Positions 17,787-23,977 of a DNA stretch of 39,851 bases are shown here, one piece after another. Made by a program: the position numbers and the translations under genes. The stretch is from the NCBI GenBank assembly GCA_009841405.1, contig VXLV01000173.1, forward strand, positions 1 to 39,851, written 5' to 3'. This DNA comes from Chloroflexota bacterium (GTDB taxonomy: Bacteria; Chloroflexota; Anaerolineae; Aggregatilineales; Phototrophicaceae). The notes under the pieces are model-generated. The model did not search any database. It was not told the DNA's origin and worked only from the letters and a program-made list of their open reading frames with translations. Every line of letters starts with the position of its first letter. Position 1 is the first letter of the stretch.

Positions 17787-17792
17787 ATTATA
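17787..17792 (-). promoter_or_regulatory. -10 box (TATAAT) 7 nt before the GT-C-like operon: probable leaderless start
   Basis: A perfect TATAAT on the minus strand with seven bases before ATG 17779. It lies in the 38-bp gap after the MNIO-like gene, so the GT-C pair can be transcribed separately. Confidence 0.55.
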
Positions 17793-17817
17793 CGCGAGGC
17801 GACGGAGTTCGCCCCCG

Positions 17818-18630
17818 TCAGACCGATTTCGCCAGCTGATACAGGCGTGGCGCTTGCGCGGCGATCACGGCTTCGTCGCTGCGCCATTGGAAGCGCTCGC
17901 CGACGCCGCCGTATTCAAAGGCCAAGGTATCTGGCCGGCGCCAGTTGCCTTGGCGGATCTGGCTGATTGCCCATTCGGCGACTTGCCAGTCGCCCTCTGT
18001 CATGGCGAAGTGATCTTGACGGACGCCGCTCTCATCCGGCTCCGGCAAAATGCCGACCACGTGCAACTCGCGCAGGGCATGCACGGGCAACGCATTCATG
18101 TAGCCGCGCAGGTCAGTGCGCCCCGTGCCCTCGCAGGCGAGTATGGCGTGCGCCAAATCAAGCAGCAAGCCGCAGCCGCTGTGCGCCACAATCTCCGAGA
18201 TGACCGCCGGGTCAACCGCTTCCGCCATCAAATCGCCCTGCCAAAAGCCGGTGGGGTAGGCCAGATTCTCTATGAGGATGCGGTCGTTGCCGAAGCGCTC
18301 GCCCAGCAAGTCTATCGAGCGCAGGGCGCGCTTTACGACCGTCTCGGGCGTGGCCGCTTCTTCGGCGGCCAGCTCCGACCGCAGGACCGCGAAGTGCGTG
18401 TTGATGGCGCGGGTTTCGGTCGTCTCCAGCCAGCGGGCCAGTTGGTCTAGGTCGGCGTCCGTGGGTTCGCCCCGCCCGGCATAAAGGTCGCAGTGGACGT
18501 AGACTTTGTGCAGCGCCCCGGCCCGGGCGACCAACTCGGGCCAGTCCGGGCACTTGAAAAGGTCGACTTGAATCAGGCCGGCGCGCCACAGCTTCTCGGC
18601 TTGCGGCGAATAATTGATGGCGAATTGCAT
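17818..18630 (-). CDS. DUF692/MNIO-like TIM-barrel enzyme
   Basis: A 270-aa protein with the motif order of the DUF692 / MNIO (multinuclear non-heme iron oxygenase) group: IENLAYPTG, CGLLLDLAHAILAC (metal-ligand Asp and His), ELHVVG, QDHFAMTEGDWQVAEWA, and FEYGGVGE near the end. MNIOs use two or three iron ions, often to modify cysteines in ribosomal peptides together with a partner protein. No short Cys-rich precursor ORF or partner gene is seen within about 250 bp. A xylose-isomerase-like TIM barrel of different activity is the main alternative. No ribosome binding site is visible before the ATG at 18630. It is the first gene of the minus-strand block. Confidence 0.62.
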   Translation of the reverse strand: MQFAINYSPQAEKLWRAGLIQVDLFKCPDWPELVARAGALHKVYVHCDLYAGRGEPTDADLDQLARWLETTETRAINTHFAVLRSELAAEEAATPETVVKRALRSIDLLGERFGNDRILIENLAYPTGFWQGDLMAEAVDPAVISEIVAHSGCGLLLDLAHAILACEGTGRTDLRGYMNALPVHALRELHVVGILPEPDESGVRQDHFAMTEGDWQVAEWAISQIRQGNWRRPDTLAFEYGGVGERFQWRSDEAVIAAQAPRLYQLAKSV

Positions 18631-18749
18631 GGGGCGGCCTCGCGTTCACGGGCAACATTGAAGTTTTACACCGGCGGTTTTGCTCTTCCTCAAGTCGTGA
18701 TGATAATAGACGACAATGTATGTATGCGTTGCTTCATAAAGGGGATTCG

Positions 18750-18776
18750 CCACAGAGACACAGAGGGCACAGAGGA
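18750..18776. repeat. Family B repeat (CACAGAG words)
   Basis: Three CACAGAG-type words in a row, spaced 9-10 nt, in the divergent gap 18631-18873. Confidence 0.7.
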
Positions 18777-18830
18777 ACGCGGTTCTTTTGCGCGCGTCCT
18801 CAGGCTGGCTAGCCGATTGGCGGGCGGATA

Positions 18831-18839
18831 TGTTATCAT
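18831..18839 (+). promoter_or_regulatory. Extended -10 (TGTTATCAT) before the phosphatase gene
   Basis: TG-N-TATCAT, one mismatch from consensus, ending 34 nt before ATG 18874. It probably starts the phosphatase-DUF3090 transcript. Confidence 0.5.
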
Positions 18840-18873
18840 CGGTCGCGATGCGCGGCGCAATCGATCCGTATTG

Positions 18874-19515
18874 ATGACGACATTTCTGCTGATTCGGCAC
18901 GCAACCAATGACTCGGTCAAGGCGGGCAGTCTCGCTGGCCGGGCGAAAGGCGTGCGCCTCAACGACGAGGGGCGCGCGCAAGCGGTCGCGCTGGGGGAAC
19001 GCCTGGCGGGGGCGCCGCTCGCGCGTCTCTATGCCAGCCCGCTCGAGCGCACGCTGGAAACGGCCGCTGAAATCGCGCGGCATCATCCGCAACTGGACGT
19101 CGAGACGCGCGAGGAAATCGGCGAGGTGGATTATGGCGATTGGCAGGGCAAGTCCATCAGCGAATTGCAGCGGCGCAAGATGTGGGCTGTGGTGCAGGAA
19201 TACCCGTCGCGCGCGCGCTTTCCCAATGGCGAGACGATGCGCGGCGTACAAGCGCGCATCGTTAACGCGATCGAAGCGCTGGCGCAGAAGCATCCCAGCG
19301 AGATGATCGCCCTCGTCTTCCATGCCGATTTAATCAAGATGGCGCTGGCGCATTACCTCGGCATGCACCTGGATGTCTTTCAGCGCATTGTCGTCTCGCC
19401 GGCCTCGATCAGCACGCTGCAGCTGGGGCATAGCCGCCCGTTCATTATCAGCATGAATGACATCGCGCACGTATTGGCTTTGAAGCGAAATCAGCGGGAG
19501 GCGACGTCCGGCTGA
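18874..19515 (+). CDS. Histidine phosphatase superfamily protein, MSMEG_4193-like
   Basis: A 213-aa cytosolic protein of the phosphoglycerate-mutase-like (histidine phosphatase) clan. The phospho-accepting His is in FLLIRHATND near the N-terminus, YASPLERTLETAAEIA supplies the second Arg, and a second active-site His is in ALVFHADLIKMAL. It matches the MSMEG_4193 family of putative phosphomutases (LAGRAKGVRLNDEGRAQA resembles that family's N-terminal region). The ATG at 18874 was chosen; a longer open frame upstream runs through repeat DNA. Next to it are the DUF3090 and, after a Uma2 gene, SCO1664-type genes: the same trio is found together in Actinobacteria. The substrate is unknown. Confidence 0.85.
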   Translation: MTTFLLIRHATNDSVKAGSLAGRAKGVRLNDEGRAQAVALGERLAGAPLARLYASPLERTLETAAEIARHHPQLDVETREEIGEVDYGDWQGKSISELQRRKMWAVVQEYPSRARFPNGETMRGVQARIVNAIEALAQKHPSEMIALVFHADLIKMALAHYLGMHLDVFQRIVVSPASISTLQLGHSRPFIISMNDIAHVLALKRNQREATSG

Positions 19516-19558
19516 GGCCGCGGCTCGACCAGTCTGCAGCGTCGGGCCGCAGGTGGAT

Positions 19559-19565
19559 GGAGGGG
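19559..19565 (+). promoter_or_regulatory. Ribosome binding site (GGAGGGG) deciding the DUF3090 start
   Basis: It lies 3 nt before ATG 19569. The in-frame ATG at 19557 has no well-spaced site, so 19569 is preferred. Confidence 0.6.
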
Positions 19566-19568
19566 AAA

Positions 19569-20150
19569 ATGAGCAATGTGATAGAACTCAATCCGGTCGA
19601 TTTCGTCACGGTTGGCGCCATCGGCCCCAAGGGCCGGCGCACGTTTCATCTGCAGGCGGGCCAGGACAATCGCATCGTCTCCTTCACCATCGAGAAGGAG
19701 CAAGCGCAGGCGCTTTCATCGGCGATCGCGGACTTGCTGGATGATATTGAAGGCGACGGCGCGGCGCGGACCGAAGCCGACTTCAGCCAGCTCGATATGG
19801 ATTTGCGCGAACCAATCGAGCCGCTCTTTCGTATTGCGCAACTGGGCCTGGCTTATGAAGCCAACGACAACAAGATCATTCTGGTCGTGCAGGAACTTGT
19901 GCCCCAAGCCGCGGAAGCCTTTTCGGAGGAGGACGAAAACGGGGCGCTGGACGACCTGGACGATCTGGAAGAAGAGGAGGCGCGGGAAGCCTTCAACTTG
20001 TTCGAGAGCAGCGAAGGCGAGCCACAGGTCGTGCGCATGTGGTGCACGCGCGAACAGATGCGCGCGCTAAGCCTGCATGCGATGGATACGGTGAAATCCG
20101 GCCGGCCCGATGCCAAGCAGAACGGGCGCATCATCTTCTACTGGAGCTGA
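19569..20150 (+). CDS. DUF3090 family protein
   Basis: A 193-aa protein of unknown function, recognised from the family pattern: ELNPVDFVTVGAIGPKGRRTFHLQAG at the start (positions 1-30), IVSFTIEKEQAQALSSAI, FRIAQLGLAYE and VVRMWCTREQMRALSLHA. The middle holds a very acidic insert (SEEDENGALDDLDDLEEEE). In actinobacterial members, as I remember them, the C-terminus carries a Cys-rich knuckle; here it ends GRPDAKQNGRIIFYWS with no cysteines. It lies 53 bp after the phosphatase gene and is probably in one transcript with it. The conserved link with a phosphatase and a kinase-like protein suggests a shared phospho-substrate, which is inference. Confidence 0.85.
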   Translation: MSNVIELNPVDFVTVGAIGPKGRRTFHLQAGQDNRIVSFTIEKEQAQALSSAIADLLDDIEGDGAARTEADFSQLDMDLREPIEPLFRIAQLGLAYEANDNKIILVVQELVPQAAEAFSEEDENGALDDLDDLEEEEAREAFNLFESSEGEPQVVRMWCTREQMRALSLHAMDTVKSGRPDAKQNGRIIFYWS

Positions 20151-20165
20151 TCGCGGGCTGCGCTT

Positions 20166-20174
20166 TGCTATAAT
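20166..20174 (+). promoter_or_regulatory. Extended -10 promoter (TGCTATAAT) before the Uma2 gene
   Basis: A perfect extended -10, 37 nt before ATG 20212. Its presence means the Uma2 gene has its own promoter and is not simply part of the DUF3090 operon. Confidence 0.65.
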
Positions 20175-20211
20175 GAGCGCAAGTCCCGACGTAGATTAAC
20201 GAGGACGCCGA

Positions 20212-20778
20212 ATGATTGCCAAGACACGTGAGATGACGGTCGCCGAATACTTCGCCTTCGACGAAGCTAGCGAGATCTGCAACGAATTCATCGACGGAGA
20301 AATCTATCCTATGCCTGGTGGTTCAGGTCCTCATAACGAAATTGCCGCGTACGCAATCACTGCGCTCAGTACAGCGCTTGCAAATCTTGACTGCCGGGTA
20401 TACGCAAGCCAAATGCGCGTCAGAATCGACCCGTCAAAGTATGTCTATCCCGATGTCAGTGTGGTCCTCGGCCAGCCGCGCTTCGAAGACGAGAACGAGG
20501 TCACGCTGCTGAATCCGACGGTGGTGGTGGAAGTGACATCGCCATCGTCGATGACGCGCGACCATATCAGCAAGGTCGAACTCTACGGCGCAGTGCCCAG
20601 CATAGAAGGCTACCTCATCCTCGACCAGACGCGCGTTTTCGCGGAGTGGTATACGCGCGCGGAGGGCGGCTGGCATTTGCGGCAATTCTCGGACGCGGCG
20701 GATGTGATCCGCATGGAACCGCTTGGCATCGACTTGCCTCTCGCCCAAGCCTATCGCACGATCGGAATAATTGACTGA
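20212..20778 (+). CDS. Uma2 family (DUF820) putative restriction endonuclease-like protein
   Basis: A 188-aa protein of the Uma2 / DUF820 family, which has a PD-(D/E)XK nuclease fold. The likely catalytic residues are D81 in VYPDVSVVLG, E107 in TVVVEVTSPSS, and the following Lys in HISKVELYG. The family N-terminal pattern TVAEYFAFDEA...EFIDGEIYPM and the PHNEIA motif are present. These proteins are abundant in cyanobacteria and Chloroflexota, usually in many dispersed copies, with no proven role. A GAGGAC ribosome binding site precedes the ATG. It lies between DUF3090 and the SCO1664-type gene on the same strand and appears to be a guest in that cluster. Confidence 0.88.
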   Translation: MIAKTREMTVAEYFAFDEASEICNEFIDGEIYPMPGGSGPHNEIAAYAITALSTALANLDCRVYASQMRVRIDPSKYVYPDVSVVLGQPRFEDENEVTLLNPTVVVEVTSPSSMTRDHISKVELYGAVPSIEGYLILDQTRVFAEWYTRAEGGWHLRQFSDAADVIRMEPLGIDLPLAQAYRTIGIID

Positions 20779-20818
20779 ACTGTCCCGCTTCGCTTTGCGC
20801 CGCCAAATGCCAACAAGC

Positions 20819-20824
20819 TACAAT
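20819..20824 (+). promoter_or_regulatory. -10-like box (TACAAT) before the SCO1664-type gene
   Basis: TACAAT with GC before it, 35 nt upstream of ATG 20860, the same spacing as the extended -10 boxes of the region. Confidence 0.4.
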
Positions 20825-20859
20825 ACTCAGTGTGCCCTTGCTAGCCAGGTCAGCCGCCG

Positions 20860-21630
20860 ATGAGCGTCACCCGCGTACACACCGCCCGCGCACTGGATGA
20901 ACCGGTTTGCGTCCCACTGGACGAAGCGGTAGATATCATCGCAAACGGCGAGATGGACGACGAAGTCGGCTTGATGCGCTGGGGCTCGAATTACACTTTC
21001 CTGGTCAACATCGTCCGCGCCGACATCCGCCTGATGGCGATTTACAAGCCGCGCCGGGGCGAACGCCCGCTCTGGGACTTCCCCGATGGCACGCTCTGCA
21101 ACCGCGAAACAGCCGCCTATCTGACGTCCCGGGCGCTGGGTTGGGGCATCGTGCCGCCGACCATCTTGCGCGACGGCACGCGCGGCGTCGGCTCGGTGCA
21201 GCTCTTCATCGACCACGACCCGGAAGAGCACTATTACACCTTCGACAAGCGGCGCTTCCTGCTGCAATTGCAGCGGTTCGCAGTCTTCGACGCCATCGCC
21301 AATAATGCCGACCGCAAGGGCGGGCACTGCATCGTCGATGAAGACGGACGCCTCTGGGGCATCGACCACGGCTTGACCTTCAACGCCAGCGAGAAGCTGC
21401 GGACGGTGATTTGGGATTTCGCCGGCGCGCCCATCCCGCCGCCGATCCTGGACGACCTGGAGGCGTTCCGCGCGCGCCTGGATGAAGACGGCGACTACGC
21501 GCGGGAGATGCGCGAGCTGCTGTCGCATGTGGAGCTGCGCATGCTCAAGCTGCGCGCCGAGCGCCTGCTGGAGAGCGGGCTGTTTCCGCTGCCGGGCCCC
21601 GGCCCGAATCGCCCCTGGCCGGCGGTGTAG
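20860..21630 (+). CDS. SCO1664-family kinase-like protein
   Basis: A 256-aa protein matching the SCO1664 family. Signature segments are YKPRRGERPLWDFPDGTLCN, ETAAYLTSRALGWGIVPPT and GSVQLFIDHD. The catalytic-type segments are NNADRKGGH (residues 148-156) and WGIDHGLTF (D169-H-G), laid out like the catalytic loop and DFG-type motif of PI3/4-kinase and HipA-like folds; the Lys in AIYKP is the likely ATP-binding residue. It is thus probably a cytosolic kinase of unknown substrate. In Actinobacteria the family sits with MSMEG_4193-type phosphatase and DUF3090 genes, both present just upstream here, with a Uma2 gene between. Length fits the family. Confidence 0.85.
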   Translation: MSVTRVHTARALDEPVCVPLDEAVDIIANGEMDDEVGLMRWGSNYTFLVNIVRADIRLMAIYKPRRGERPLWDFPDGTLCNRETAAYLTSRALGWGIVPPTILRDGTRGVGSVQLFIDHDPEEHYYTFDKRRFLLQLQRFAVFDAIANNADRKGGHCIVDEDGRLWGIDHGLTFNASEKLRTVIWDFAGAPIPPPILDDLEAFRARLDEDGDYAREMRELLSHVELRMLKLRAERLLESGLFPLPGPGPNRPWPAV

Positions 21631-21647
21631 CGCGGCAAGCGGCTAAC

Positions 21648-21873
21648 GTGTTTTCACCACAAAGGCAAAAGGACACAAAGCTCACAAAGTATTCGTTTCA
21701 TTTGTCCTACTCTCTGTGTTCTCAGTAAGTCCGCGTTAATGATGCGAAAAACCTAAGGCGGCCGTAGGGGCGACCTATCAGGTCGCCCGCATCTTCAGGT
21801 CGAGTTTTAGGGCAACACAGTGTCGCCCCTTTTCAATTATTCTCTGTGTTCTCTGTGTCTCTGTGGTGCATTA
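21648..21873. repeat. Composite A/B repeat element upstream of the GH5 gene
   Basis: This fills the 301-bp gap 21631-21931, which has no gene. Family-B-like words (CACAAAG type at 21649-21690; CTCTGTG type at 21710-21725 and, in triplicate, 21840-21872) flank a perfect family-A hairpin (21764-21788; arms GGGCGACCT and AGGTCGCCC) and a decayed inverted A copy near 21811-21833. The layout repeats that of the element upstream of tal-pgi. Confidence 0.65.
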
Positions 21874-21887
21874 TCCTGCGCTGCCTA

Positions 21888-21896
21888 TGCTATAAT
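21888..21896 (+). promoter_or_regulatory. Extended -10 promoter (TGCTATAAT) before the GH5 gene
   Basis: A perfect extended -10, 35 nt before ATG 21932, immediately after the composite repeat. An AAGGAG ribosome binding site lies at 21921-21926. Confidence 0.65.
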
Positions 21897-21931
21897 CGCC
21901 GCGCAACTTCACCCACCGACAAGGAGCGCCC

Positions 21932-23905
21932 ATGCCCATCACCGCCCAGGGCCGCCACTTCATCGACGACTCCGGCCGCACGCGCATCCTGCATGGCGTC
22001 AACCTCAGCGGCGGCAGCAAAGTCCCGGCCGTCCCGCCCGGCTACACCCACCTGCCTGAGAGCCTGGACGAAACGCGCGAGCTCAGCTTCGTCGGCCGCC
22101 CCTTCCCGCTGGAAGAAGCCGACGAGCACTTCGGCCGGCTCAAGCACTGGGGGCTGGACTTTCTGCGCTTCATCGTCACCTGGGAAGCCATCGAGCACGC
22201 CGGGCCGGGCAGCTACGACGAAGACTATCTCGATTATCTGGAAGCGGTAGTCGAGAAGGCACATGAGCACGACATTACGCTCTTCATCGACCCGCACCAG
22301 GATGTCTGGAGCCGCTTCAGTGGCGGCGATGGCGCGCCCGCCTGGAGCTTCGAGGCGGCCGGTTTGGACGTGGGCAGCTTTCATCAGACCGGCGCGGCGC
22401 TGCTGCATCAGCAGCAGCCGGACGACTTCCCGCATCTGATCTGGGCCAACAACTATTATCGCTACGCCGCCTTCACCATGTTCACGCTTTTCTTCGGCGG
22501 TGAGACTTACGCGCCCGATGTGATGGTGGACGGGCGAAATATCCAGGGCTACTTGCAGGCGCATTACATTAGCGCTTTCGCCTGTGCCGCGCGGCGGCTG
22601 CGGCGCTTGCCGAACGTGCTCGGCATCGGCACGATGAACGAGCCGCACTCCGGCTTGATAGGCGTGCCCGACCTGCGCAGCCTGGCGCATCTGCCCTTTC
22701 AGCGCGGGGTGATGCCGACGCCGGCGCAGGCCATCTTCCTGGCCAACGGCTTCGCGCAGGATTGCGCCGATTACGGCTCGCCGCTGCCCACGTTCCCGGC
22801 GCTGAATGTCGGCACGGAGCGGCTTGACCCGCAAGGGGCGACGGTTTGGCGAGACGGCTGCGGCGATATCTGGCGCGCGCAGGGCGTTTGGGATGTCGAC
22901 AGCGCGGGAGTTCCGCGCTTGCTGCGCCCGGCGCATTTCGCCCGCGCTGATTTCAGGCAGAACTTCCTCAAGCCCTTCAGCGAGCGCTTCGCCGCCGGTA
23001 TCCACGCCGCGATGCCCGCTGCACAGGTTTTCGTCGAAGCCGAGCCCTTCATGCCGCCGCCCAAATACAACTCGGCCGACAAGCTAGTCTACGCGCCGCA
23101 TTTCTACGAGGGCATGACACTCTTCACGCGCCGCTTTCATCCACAGCTCAATTTCGACCTCAGCCGCTTCCGTCCGCTGCTGGGGGAGCGCGCCATCCGC
23201 GCTTATCTCCGCCGGCAATTCGTTCGCTTCCGCGAGTTCGCGCACGCAAGCATGGGCGATGTGCCGATAGTCATTGGCGAGTTCGGCATCCCCTTCAATT
23301 TGAACGGCGCGGAGGCGTATGACACGGGCGACTTCACGCGCCAGGCGCAGGCGCTCGACTACAACCTGCGCGCGCTGGATGACAATCTGCTGAATTACAC
23401 GCTTTGGAATTACACGCCCGATAACAGCAACGCGCGCGGCGATGGCTGGAACGGCGAGGACCTGTCTATCTTCAGCCGCGATCAACAGCGCGACCCGGCG
23501 GATATCGATTCGGGCGGGCGAGCATTATCCGCGGTCGTGCGTCCCTACGCGCGGGCAGTCGCCGGCCAGCCGCTAAGCATGCGCTTCGACCGGGCGCGCG
23601 GACGCTTCACTTTCCGCTTCCGCCATGACAGCGCGGTCAGCGCGCCGACCGAACTCTACGTGCCCGGTTCGCAATTTCCCGAGGGCTATACGGTCGAGGT
23701 CAGCGATGGCGAGTTTGAGGTCTTACCGGATGAGCAGCGCGTGATCTATCGCCACAGCGAGCGGGACGGGGCGCATGAGATCCGCATCGTGTCAAAGTCC
23801 GCGCCGCCGGCTGAGCTCTCGCCGCAGGACAAGTGGGCGGTCGCCGGGCTGATTGGGCTGCTGCTGCTCTTCTTGCTGGGGCGGGCGCGGCGGAAGAATC
23901 GCTGA
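21932..23905 (+). CDS. GH5-family glycoside hydrolase, endoglycoceramidase/steryl-glucosidase-like, C-terminal membrane anchor
   Basis: A 657-aa retaining beta-glycosidase of GH family 5. The catalytic acid/base is E237 in GTMNEPHSG and the nucleophile E450 in IVIGEFGIPFN. The segment DPHQDVWSRFSGGDGAPAW with WSFEAAGLD after it is characteristic of the subfamily that contains fungal glucocerebrosidase / steryl-beta-glucosidase enzymes (GH5_12), so a glycolipid substrate is likely. A beta-rich domain (about 540-620) follows the barrel, then one membrane helix WAVAGLIGLLLLFLLGRA with a basic tail (RRKNR). No N-terminal signal peptide is evident, which is odd for an anchored extracellular enzyme; it may face the cytoplasm. 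Its 3' end is duplicated at 26585-26700. Confidence 0.83.
   Translation: MPITAQGRHFIDDSGRTRILHGVNLSGGSKVPAVPPGYTHLPESLDETRELSFVGRPFPLEEADEHFGRLKHWGLDFLRFIVTWEAIEHAGPGSYDEDYLDYLEAVVEKAHEHDITLFIDPHQDVWSRFSGGDGAPAWSFEAAGLDVGSFHQTGAALLHQQQPDDFPHLIWANNYYRYAAFTMFTLFFGGETYAPDVMVDGRNIQGYLQAHYISAFACAARRLRRLPNVLGIGTMNEPHSGLIGVPDLRSLAHLPFQRGVMPTPAQAIFLANGFAQDCADYGSPLPTFPALNVGTERLDPQGATVWRDGCGDIWRAQGVWDVDSAGVPRLLRPAHFARADFRQNFLKPFSERFAAGIHAAMPAAQVFVEAEPFMPPPKYNSADKLVYAPHFYEGMTLFTRRFHPQLNFDLSRFRPLLGERAIRAYLRRQFVRFREFAHASMGDVPIVIGEFGIPFNLNGAEAYDTGDFTRQAQALDYNLRALDDNLLNYTLWNYTPDNSNARGDGWNGEDLSIFSRDQQRDPADIDSGGRALSAVVRPYARAVAGQPLSMRFDRARGRFTFRFRHDSAVSAPTELYVPGSQFPEGYTVEVSDGEFEVLPDEQRVIYRHSERDGAHEIRIVSKSAPPAELSPQDKWAVAGLIGLLLLFLLGRARRKNR
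23772..23887 (+). repeat. Direct repeat, copy 1 (3' end of GH5 gene)
   Basis: 116 bp matching 26585-26700 without gaps; I count 6 mismatches by eye. It encodes HEIRI to the membrane helix. Confidence 0.9.
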
Positions 23906-23964
23906 ACGTTCAGATTCACAGGAATACTGGCTGGGATACGTCCGACTCGCGAGCCCTAGTAACG

Positions 23965-23970
23965 TATACT
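23965..23970 (+). promoter_or_regulatory. -10 box (TATACT) 7 nt before the 843-aa gene: probable leaderless start
   Basis: TATACT with seven bases before ATG 23978, the same geometry as the other GT-C-like operon at 17787-17792. No ribosome binding site. Confidence 0.45.
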
Positions 23971-23977
23971 ACCGAGT

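Noticed and set aside
18493..18873. N-terminal extension of the phosphatase gene
   Set aside because: The open frame upstream runs through the family-B repeat and the promoter-like box; the phosphatase fold begins at ATG 18874.
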